From Aspidapion aeneum (taxonomy: Eukaryota; Arthropoda; Insecta; Coleoptera; Brentidae), in the NCBI GenBank assembly GCA_963576565.1, contig OY755045.1, positions 35,608,667-35,672,666 on the forward strand: a stretch of DNA of 64,000 bases. The letters are read 5' to 3'. The first letter of the stretch is position 1. The number at the start of each line of letters is the position of its first letter. The notes beneath the pieces are model-generated. The model made no database searches. It had not been told where the DNA came from and saw only the letters and a list, made by a program, of their open reading frames with translations. Position numbers and translations under genes: made by a program. This document shows, piece after piece, positions 9,742-18,175 of the stretch.

Positions 9742-10449
9742 TGGTTCGTCCCGCCTTCCTTTTTGTAAATATGTTCTTTTTACTATAATTTACCAAATTG
9801 GTTCGAATTAGGCTATTTGGTGATTCACTAGAGCATTTTCTATTTTTTGTTTATTTAGTATTAATTAACTAATTAAGTACTTAAAATTACTGGGTTATTT
9901 GCATTTGAAACTCCCGCGGTTTTAAAGGCAAATATTACAATTTGCTATAATTAATTTACTTTACATAAAATGCATTTTGAATTACTAAGGTTCCTAGTTC
10001 CTTTAATATGGACCTTCGTAATCTCATTCCTTCCTACTTATTCCTTTTCTCCTACGCCTCTGGATTAACGACGCCACTGGGCGACATGTGGGAGAACGAA
10101 CGCAGCAGCGATACCTGCTGCAGCATCACAGAGAACCGTTTCGCCTTCGAACGAGTATACACGCGTGTTAGCGACTCTCCTACCACAGCAATGTGGGGTG
10201 CAAAAACTACGGTTTAACAGCGCGTCCTCCCATGAGTTCCACTTCCTGTATAAAAATGGTAAGTGAAAATGCATTATTTTTACCTTACATACATTTGTTT
10301 ATTGCTACACTAACCTAGAAGGTAAACTAGACCATTTCAGAATCCCTTGTACCAGCTTAGCCTATGACCTTATTCCCTTAAAATTACAGTCCACATCTGA
10401 CACCGTTAAATTCCAGACAATCTCCTTTCTGGACCACCAGGGAGCACCA
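9742..10449 (+). repeat. BEL-1 3' LTR
   Basis: A 708-bp copy of the 5' LTR, ending GGGAGCACCA. It is followed by the target duplication GAAAT at 10450-10454. Polyadenylation would be expected here but the exact site cannot be read. Confidence 0.92.
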
Positions 10450-11838
10450 GAAATATTTTCATGCCTTTCATGTGTAAATATGAGAGTTCGGGAGTTTTTT
10501 TTGTTTGGTGACAAATCTATTTAATAATTATAAAATAAATACTACCAGAAAGAAAAGGCCAATTTAATTCATCCATTTTAAGTAAAGACCCTAAGAACTT
10601 TGTTTCATTTTAATTCACTTTGAATAAGTTGAACACTTACTGACAAAGTCGTATAAACGTGAGAATTAGCCAGGTACCTTTTTTGAGTTAAGGTTGGAAA
10701 GTACACAACCTTCCCAAATCGATAGTATAGACTTTTGGCCAGTCATTCTCTTAAATTTTCCCGAGTGCAGTGCCGCAAAGCGAATTCGACAAAAAGTAAT
10801 TATAATTATAATAAACTTTTACAACGGTTGTCATCTTGAATTTCAACATAAGGGTAATTTATTAATAAATTCTTAAATTTAACTTAAAACCTGTACCAAA
10901 AGGGTTATTTTTTTTTAAATTAAAATTATATTGTATAACAAATTTAAATAAATTTATTGCAGTTTCGATAATATCTAACAATTTAGTAAAAATCCCCGAA
11001 ACAAAATAATTTTTAAAATATTGTAAATTCCAAACGGTCAAAAACGGGCAAATATATTTATAAATTCTTGTGAAAATATGACATTTCGGGACATTTCACT
11101 AAACTTTTTCGTTGGTATTTTCTGTTTCTGTTTGTTTGGTGACAAAAATTATAATAAGGCCAAATAATTCAGCTATTTTAAGTAAAGATCCTAAGATTTC
11201 ATTTAAATTTATTTTGAATACGTTGAACACTATTATGGAAGCTTAAAGTATATTGTTATTATACGAACCCAAATTTAAACTAATATAACTTTAAAAGCAA
11301 ACACATTCTAACAAAAAGCTTTACTAAACATAGCGAGGGACCTTCTCGTTAAATTAAAGTTGGAAAGTACACACATTTTCCAAATCGATAGGATGGACTT
11401 CGAGCAAGCCATTCTCTTGAATTTCCCTGAGAGCAGTGCACCGAAGCAAATTCGAAAAAAAAGGTCATTTGTCACTTTGTCGTCGCTGTAATTCAAACTA
11501 CAGTCGACTCGCGCTGGTGTGAATACGCTTTTTCAGCAGTAATTTATAGATTTCCTCTAAATTATGTGTACAGTTCAATTTAAAAGTACGTAGTAAAAAT
11601 GTTTAATATCTAACTTAATAAACAACAAGTGAAATTAAAGAAAGAAAAATAAAAAAAAAGTTTTCTACTTCGGCCGGGGATCGGAAGTTCAGTGGTTTTA
11701 GGTCCTTGCATTATTTGCAATTTGGTATTTGATATCTAACTTAATGTTTAACGTTCTTAAAATAGACGTACTTGGTTTGCACAGTCTCGACGGTATCGAA
11801 ATATTTTTTTTGTGTTCACACTAGCGCGAGTGTACTGT
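10450..11838. repeat. old repeat flanking BEL-1, two diverged copies
   Basis: Similar blocks occur twice: TTTGGTGACAAA...AAGTAAAGACCCTAAGA at about 10505-10640 and at 11135-11250, and TTCCAAATCGATAG...CATTCTCTT at about 10710-10760 and 11375-11425. The 10805-11060 segment also matches 2335-2585 on the other side of BEL-1. These are diverged members of the satellite family that continues at 11839-12425. Confidence 0.65.
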
Positions 11839-12425
11839 AGTATAACTCTATGAAAAGCAAATCAATTCTAATAGAAAGCTTCACTAAATATATCCAGGGA
11901 CCTTCTATTTCAATTAAAGTTGGCAGAAACACAAATTTTCCAAATCGATAGTATAGACTTTTGGCCAGCCATTCTCTTAAATTTCCCTGAATACAGAGCA
12001 GCGAAGCGAATTCGAAAAAAAGTAATTTGTCGCTATGTCGCCTTTGTAATTCAAACTAGTATAACTCTATGAAAAGCAAAGCAATCCTAACAAAAAGCTT
12101 CACTAGACATAGCCAGGGACCTTCTCTTAGAATTAAGGTTAAAGAGTTCACAAATTTTCCAAATCGATAGTATGGACCTTTGGCCCGCCATTCTCTTAAA
12201 GTTCCCTGAGTAAAGCGCTTTGTCGTCTCTTTAGTTCAAAGTAGTATAAGTCTATGAAAAGCAAAGCAATCCTAACAAAAAGCTTCACGATACATAGCCA
12301 GAGAACTTCTCTTTGCATTAAGGTTGGAAAGGACAAAAATGGAATATGGACTTTTGGCAAAGCGAGTTCGAAAAAAAGGTAATTTGTCGCTTTGTCATTT
12401 CTGTTTGTGTAATTGTGACTACTCA
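11839..12425. repeat. tandem satellite, about 185-220 bp units
   Basis: Three consecutive units begin with GTATAACTCTATGAAAAGCA or a close variant at 11839, 12059 and 12244. Each carries an AAAGCTTCAC block, a GGGACCTTCTCTT-like block and AAATTTTCCAAATCGATAG (the last unit has lost part of this). A more diverged unit begins at 11281. No coding sequence. Confidence 0.75.
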
Positions 12426-12904
12426 ATCAGCAAAATTTTCAATGCAATTTCAGTTTAGCGGATTTTCAATTGAAACAACAAATATTTCTAAAACGAATCA
12501 ATAGAGTTTAAAAATTTTTAAACGATTGTAAAGATATTCAAGAGATCTTTAAAAAAAAGGTTTTATTCGACCCACTTTTCCTATTAAAAATATAGAGGTA
12601 AAGTTTACCCTGAGAGAAATTTTTCTTACTCTAAGAGTTTACCCCTTGAAGGGGTTGCGTGCCATAAAAATGTCAAGATAGCCAAAAAATCTATTGCAAA
12701 AGAAATCGATGTTTGAGGGCCTTCCGAGGTACGACAAAGTATCGAAAAAAGTATCGGTTAAGTAACTTTAAAAAAAGCACCCTGTATTGTTTCCTTCTTA
12801 TTGTTTCCTTGTATTGGACAAAAGAGTCGAATTAACGACATAGGTATAAAGCAATGATTACACATTCTGTAGTAGTCATTTTACGGGCCTTAAAAGATCT
12901 TAAT
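12426..12904. other. non-coding, partly repetitive
   Basis: The stretch 12595-12765 (AAAGTTTACC, CAAGATAG, CGAGGTACGA blocks) resembles 35595-35780, pointing to a dispersed repeat. Nothing coding is seen. Confidence 0.45.
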
Positions 12905-13141
12905 AGGGACTTATTGGAATAAAGCCATGCAATAATAGTGTCAGGCCGTATTTTGACAGTTTTGCATTGGAATATGACAGCTAATCTTTCAACATAAGTA
13001 TTTTGTTACTATGCGAACCGAAATAAATACTGTCGATTTAGTTTTAAATTTGAATTTGATGTGTGAATTTTGAAAGATTAACTGTCAGCCTACAATTTAA
13101 ATCTGTCAAAATACTGCATGACTTATTTCAATAATTCCCTA
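12905..13141. repeat. foldback MITE, arms about 95 bp
   Basis: The left arm starts GGGACTTATTGGAATAA and passes through GTATTTTGACAG and GACAGCTAATCTTTCAA. The right arm reads the inverse (TTGAAAGATTAACTGTC, CTGTCAAAATAC, TTATTTCAATAATTCCC). About 30-50 bp separate the arms. No coding potential. Confidence 0.7.
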
Positions 13142-13186
13142 ATACCTGGTAACAACTTTTGTAAATCAAACTATATACAGGTTATT

Positions 13187-13965
13187 AGCTCACACTACTA
13201 CTATACTATTAGTAGTATGAGCTATGGCGATCCTAATTTTTTCGAGAAAAAAGAAAGTTGCTCCGATTTCAAAATTTTAGCTCACACATATACTATACTA
13301 TAGTAGTGTGAGCTATGGTGATCCTAATTTTTTCGAGAAAAAAAAAGTTGCTCCGATTTCAAAAATTTTTATATATCTTTGCGTTTCAGATGATTTTGAA
13401 ACTTTTTTGTTGCGCCGTCTGTCTGTCTGTCTGTCTGTATGTCTGTCTGTCTGTCTGTCTGTCTGTATGTCTGTCTGTAACGACCAACGCGCATAACTCA
13501 AAAACCGCTTGGCCGATTTTAATGAAATTTGGTACCTAGGCTGGGCCTTGGGTCGAGATGGTCCCATTTAAAAATGAACAAAATCTACCGAACACAAACC
13601 AAATAAAAGGGTGGGGGTAGATTTCAAAAATTAGAGTTTATGTGAAAATATGGCGTGTATGATATCAAACGAAAGGTAATTAAGTCTGCAGTTAAACAAA
13701 ATACATTTTAATTTATTTAAAAAAAAGGGTGGGGGTATATTTTAAAAATTAGAGTTTAAGTGAAAATATGGCGTGTGTGATATCAAACGAAAGGTAATTG
13801 AGTATGGAATTTAACAAAATACATTTTAGCTTTTTGTTTTTTTTAAGGGTGGGGGTAGATTTCAAAAATTTGAATTTAAGTCAAAACATGGCTTGTGTGG
13901 TGTCAAACAAAAGGTAATTTATTCTGAAGTTGAATAAAATATATTTCAGTTTTTAGTTATATTAG
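13187..13965. repeat. hairpin-bounded repeat block, copy 1
   Basis: The block starts with two short hairpins of the form AGCTCACAC...GTGTGAGCT (13188-13223 and 13279-13316). A CTGT microsatellite follows (about 13421-13488), then a conserved segment with AACTCAAAAACCGCTTGG, and then three units of about 120 bp (from about 13605, 13728 and 13845) that contain GGGTGGGGGTA and ATCAAACGAAAGGTAATT. Frames through the CTGT run are by-products of the repeat. Confidence 0.8.
13421..13488. repeat. CTGT/GTCT microsatellite
   Basis: About 17 consecutive four-base units with rare TAT interruptions. A shorter version occurs in the second block at 14079-14105. A period of four leaves frames open on both strands without coding meaning. 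Confidence 0.9.
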
Positions 13966-14600
13966 CTCACACGTACACTATAACTATAGTACCTAGTGTG
14001 AGCTTAGGGGCCCATATATTGGCAGAGTATTTTATATATCTTTGCGTTTCAGATGATTTTGAAACTTCTTTGTTGCGCCGTCTGTCTGTCTGTATGTCTG
14101 TCTGTAACGACCAACGTGCATAACTCAAAAACCGCTTGCCCGATTTTAATGAAATTTGGTACCTAGGCTGGGTATTGGGTCGAGATGGTCCCATTTAAAA
14201 ATGAGCAAAATCCACTGAACACAAGCCAAATTAAAGGGTGGGGGAGCATTTCAAATATTAGAGTTTATGTAAAAATATGGCGTGTGTCATATTAAACGAA
14301 AGGTAATTGAGTCTGGAGTTAAACAAATACATTTTAGTTAATTAAAAAAAGGGGGGGGGTAAATTTCAAAAATTAGAGTTTAAGTGGAAATATGGCGTGT
14401 GTGATATTAAACAAAAGGTAATTGAGTCTGAAGTTAAACAAAATACATTTTAGTTTTAAAAAAAGGGTGGGGGTAAATTTCAAAAATTAGAGTTTAAGTC
14501 AAAACATAGCTTGTGTGGTATCAAACGAAAGGTAATTGAGTCTGGAATTGAATAAAATATATTTCAGTTTTAGTGCCCATAAATTGGCAGAGTATTTTTT
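13966..14600. repeat. hairpin-bounded repeat block, copy 2
   Basis: Starts with a third AGCTCACAC...GTGTGAGCT hairpin (about 13964-14005). It continues with the CTTTGCGTTTCAGATGATTT segment, a short CTGT run, the AACTCAAAAACCGCTTG segment and three more units of about 120 bp (from about 14233, 14350 and 14462). The phrase ATTGGCAGAGTATTTT occurs at both ends (14027 and 14583). Confidence 0.75.
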
Positions 14601-14875
14601 TAAAGTGTAACAGAGACCTTTTCGAGTAATTATCGTGTGTTTTTGGAAAAAGAAACCGTCGGACACAATCTTTGTAGCATGCACTCACCCCCTTCGAGAG
14701 GTAAACTTTAACCCTATATTTTGAATAGGGAAAATGTGGTCAAGTGACACTTTGTCTGGTGAATGTCTTTACAACTTAGTAAAAATTTCAAAAAACAATT
14801 GATTAGTTTTTGAGATATTTGCCTTCAAAGTTTAAATTCGACGACGAGGGTGTTTTTAACAATGTACGACATATA
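14601..14875. other. non-coding stretch before a long foldback
   Basis: Contains a CCCTTCGAGAGGTAAACTTT segment related to those near 12600 and 35595. Nothing coding is seen. Confidence 0.4.
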
Positions 14876-15803
14876 CAGGGTATTAATAAAGTATGTCGCC
14901 AAACAGATGTCGATTTTTTGAGTGATTTTAAGAAAAAAAATTTAAACAAACTTGGTTCCGCAAATGCTTAGTTTTCGAGATACAGAGTGTCAAAATTCAA
15001 ATTTTTTGTTTGTTTTTTCTTTATAGCTCGTGCAGTTTTAGCCATATTTGACTGAAATTTGAAACCTGTATTAAGCTACAAGGCATACATTACATTAAGG
15101 ATGCCAAATATCAGGAGAAAACTACAGGGTGATATTCTTCCAAAAGTCATGCCTTCTTTTTTCCCCATTACTTTTTAGCAGTAAGCCAGTGGCAGATTCA
15201 AAAATATAAGGTGGATTCCTTGTTTTATTTAGAAACTTTTTGATTTCTTGCAATTTTTTGTATCTCTAAACGTTTTCGAGAAAAAAAGACGAAAAACGAA
15301 TATTTGTACCTAGCTAAATGACATCAAAATTTAAAATAGTTACTGCATTCATTAAATTATTTTAATTTTATGTGAGTTTTATGTAATTCTGAATAACAAT
15401 CGAAGATCTTATCTTTTTTGTCTTTTTTTCCAGAAACGGTTAGAGACTTTTCTTTCTGAATAAAACAAGAAAATCATTTTATATTTTTGAATCGGCCAGT
15501 GAATTACTGCAAAAAAGTCCTGACGGAAAAACGGGCGCATGACTCCGGAAAAAATATCACACTGTAGTTTTTTCCTAATATTTGACATGATTTGACAAAT
15601 ACACGTTCCAGATTTAAGCCAAACATCTCAAAAACTTCACAAGTTATAACGACAAAACAAACAAAAAATTAAAAGTTTAACAACCTGTATCTCGAAAACT
15701 AAGCCTTTGCACACCCATGTTTATATATTTATATAAGTTTTTTCTTAAAATCACTCAAAGAATAAACCTCTAAAGTTTAGCGACTTACTTTATTAACACC
15801 CTG
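14876..15803. mobile_element. long palindromic foldback, 928 bp, TA-flanked
   Basis: The two halves are inverted versions of each other, centred near 15340. The ends read CAGGGTATTAATAAAG and CTTTATTAACACCCTG and are bounded by TA on both sides. Internal landmarks (GAGTGATTTTAAGAAAAAA, TAGTTTTCGAGATACA, CAGATTCAAAAATATAAGG, AAACGTTTTCGAG) recur inverted on the other arm. No frame of meaning is present. The TA target and CAGGG ends suit a Tc1/mariner-type MITE, though near-total palindromy is unusual. A second copy is at 41927-43557. Confidence 0.75.
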
Positions 15804-16387
15804 TAAATATAAAAGGAATTTTTTTGAGGTTTGGTCATAGCTAAATATGTTAATTTACGGGGTGGTCCTCAGAACAAGGTAGTGGTAGCCGAATATATAC
15901 ATCGATGTTATGTAGATGGTAGATAGGTACCTAAAAAACATCTGTTACCTTTAAAAAAAACATACTGTATACCTGTGCATGCTGCCTTTGCAAAAAACAA
16001 AATTACGAGAACTATAAAAAGAAAAATCTAGAAAGCTTTGGACATCCAGTGTTTCCCATTTAAAACGCACTCAGTAGCGACGCGACGTGTCGTCCACTTT
16101 TTTAATATTCTCTGAAAATTAACTAGACTCGTCCGGAAAGCCCGGAGAGCTAGCTGGATTGAAAAACAGCTTTAATAGCCCAGTCATATTAGGTGAAAAA
16201 ACCCTGAAACTTGGAAATAAATCGGCGCCAAAATCACAAAGTGGCCTAACCCACAAAAATGCGAGTTTTAGATTATTAGCCCACTAACATACATATAAAA
16301 ATTCGCAACACAAATCCACGATGGGACGTAACTAAATTCCAAGTGGTATAGAATAAGAACACTCATCGTAAAGGCAAGTCTTATAGG
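15804..16387. repeat. dispersed repeat, first part
   Basis: 15955-16140 (TGCCTTTGCAAAAA, AAAATTACGAGAAC, CCACTTTTTTAATATTCTCTG) matches 25425-25545. Its continuation is at 17175-17300, so this copy was split by the two foldbacks that follow. 16140-16387 shows nothing recognisable. Confidence 0.6.
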
Positions 16388-16712
16388 AAGCGAAGCTAAC
16401 GTCAGGCTATCTATTTTTTGGTTATTATTTTTGACAGGTTTTCCTCGGTTTCGCATTGGCGGTTCTGTTTTATTTTGAAGATGTTGTTTTACACAGTATG
16501 AGGGTACCTAAACTATATAATATATTTATGTAATTATAATTAAAAAGTTATGCTGCAAACTATCTTGAAACTGTATCATTATTAAATAGATCTTTAGACT
16601 GTGTTAAAACCACACGTTTAAAATAACAACGAGCCGCCAATGCGAAACCGAGGAAAACATGTCAAAAATTATAACCAAAAAATAGAAAATTAGAGTTATG
16701 CTTCGCTACCTG
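16388..16712. repeat. foldback MITE, arms about 90 bp
   Basis: The left arm begins GAAGCGAAGCTAACG and runs through TATTTTTTGGTTAT and TTTTCCTCGGTTTCGCATTG. The right arm carries the inverse CAATGCGAAACCGAGGAAAA, ATAACCAAAAAATA and ends TTATGCTTCGC. About 130 bp of AT-rich spacer. No coding sequence. Confidence 0.75.
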
Positions 16713-16877
16713 TAAAGCTTGCTTGACGATGAGTGACCTTAGTATAGAAGCCTTTACCATATTTTGACATTATTTTGACACCTGTCAAAGCTACTATGTC
16801 AAAATAAAAAAAATTCAACGGTCTCCTGTAAAATGGTAAAAAATCAGTTACGCCACTTCGTGGTATTGAGGACGAAT

Positions 16878-17098
16878 TAGGTGCAAGCCAAATTTTTGTA
16901 TAATTGCTATTTCTTAGCATCTGAGACACATCCCCACATATTCTCCGTCAAAATCCTCATTCGCTAGATATAAGCTCCAAAATGTTCTAAAAATCAGTTT
17001 TTTGTGATTTTCTCGAAAACTAATAAGTTATATGGGGATGGGCCTAGATGCTAAGGAAAAATTATACAAAAATCCAGCTTGCACCTATTTTTTTCAGG
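16878..17098. repeat. foldback MITE, arms about 60 bp
   Basis: The left arm GGTGCAAGCCAAATTTTTGT ... CTTAGCATCT ... CATCCCCACATAT is inverted on the right as ATATGGGGATG ... AGATGCTAAGG ... ACAAAAATCCAGCTTGCACC. The spacer is about 90 bp. No coding sequence. Confidence 0.75.
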
Positions 17099-17619
17099 TG
17101 AATTCCTAAAATGACGGGGCTATAAAAACTTGTTTTTAAAATCATGATACCTTTCGGACCCATGCAGCGTTTCTAAGAACCACAATATTTTTTTGAATTT
17201 TTTAAATATGGAAAATATAAGAGGACATTAAAATAGGGGTGAGACTTTGTCGATCCGTAGATCGATTTTTATCATAAATGATTAGTTTTACTATTGTCTA
17301 TTTCAAAGATGCATCTGTGCTATTGTATAATGTTTTTATGGTCGCCCACTTTTTTACTGTCATATAAAAATTATTGAAACTCGGCTGGAAAGGCAGGAAC
17401 TTCAGCAGACTTAAAAAACACTTATCGCTGGAGAGAGGGTCTGCTCTTCACGAATGGCTTCTATTCACTGTATCAGGCGTCAGCACGGGTCGAAAGAATT
17501 TTCAAAAGGTGGCGCCAGTTGCCTAGGCCTTTAAACATTTCTCCTTTACTTTTCGGTGCAAAATAACTTCATATACTTGTTATATTATAATTTATGCGTA
17601 ATGTTTTACCTACCTAATA
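17099..17619. repeat. dispersed repeat, second part, and unassigned DNA
   Basis: 17185-17300 (TTTTTTAAATATGGAAAATA, GGACATTAAAATAG, CGATTTTTATC, AATGATTAGTTTTAC) matches 25605-25735. The remainder to 17619 shows nothing recognisable. Confidence 0.5.
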
Positions 17620-17960
17620 TGTCGTAGATCAATTCTCTCAACACCAAATGAACTCTTAATATACAAGACCAAGATACGACAAGCCCTAACCTACGGTGCT
17701 CCGATTTTCAGCGGAGCCTCATTTACACAAAGAACTAAAAATAAACTATTAAAAATGTTTACAAACTCAGACAGTCGAACAACGAAACAAACAATACGAG
17801 AACAGATAAACATACCGACATTACTGGACAAGCTGTCACATAACTTTTACAAAAGACAAATCCCTCTATGCACACAGGGAGTAGACATATGGAGACATAC
17901 TTCACTAAACTCAAACTATAGGTTTAAACCCATTTACCATCGACTACTGGTCTACAATGG
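17620..17960 (+). pseudogene. C-terminal fragment of a non-LTR reverse transcriptase, left half
   Basis: In one open frame the translation reads PNELLIYKTKIRQALTYGAP and goes on through a tail with KLLKM and HRLLVYN. The LLIYKTxIRxxLTYGAP pattern is characteristic of the region just after the reverse transcriptase fingers and palm in jockey- and CR1-like ORF2 proteins. It is 5'-truncated near 17620. The last codons are separated by the jockey-like insertion and resume at 22386, where the frame ends in a TGA at 22401-22403. The ATG at 17755 is internal and not a real start. Confidence 0.75.
17945..17960. other. target-site duplication of the jockey-like element, left copy
   Basis: TACTGGTCTACAATGG lies directly beside the poly(A) end and is repeated exactly at 22378-22393. 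Sixteen bases is typical of target-primed insertions. Confidence 0.95.
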
Positions 17961-17980
17961 TTTTTTTTTTTTTTTTTTTT
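17961..17980 (-). other. poly(A) tail of the jockey-like element
   Basis: Twenty consecutive T on the plus strand, at the 3' end of the element and directly against the target duplication. Confidence 0.95.
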
Positions 17981-18175
17981 ATTTGTCAAACACACTGTGT
18001 TTTTTTTATTACAATCTAGTCAGTAAGACTAATTAGCAATTTTGTTTTAACTTAATTTACTAGAAAAGTCAGATTTAAACTTAGGGTTCACTCAACAGTT
18101 CTCCCCGCTTTGTTTAGTCTGTAACTCACAATTGTGTTGTGTTTATAGCATTATTTTGTTTTATGTGTAATTCAC

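Larger units (their letters stand above)
2590..10449 (+). mobile_element. complete BEL/Pao LTR retrotransposon (BEL-1)
   Basis: A 7860-bp element with two 708-bp LTRs, a 5-bp target duplication (GAAAT), a primer-binding site resembling the tRNA-Tyr 3' end, one uninterrupted gag-pol frame and a polypurine tract before the 3' LTR. There is no envelope-like frame. The LTRs appear identical over 695 bases and differ at three positions in the last 13, which indicates a recent insertion. Everything a BEL element needs in cis and trans appears present, so the copy could be autonomous. It has split an older repeat (see 2067-2589 and 10450-11838). Confidence 0.93.

Noticed and set aside
13313..13567. 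Frames through the CTGT run on both strands
   Set aside because: A four-base period without stops keeps several frames open at once; the protein is a low-complexity by-product.
13188..14005. Helitron call for the hairpin-bounded blocks
   Set aside because: The hairpins are suggestive, but the expected 5'-TC and 3'-CTRR ends between A and T, and any Rep/helicase sequence, were not found.
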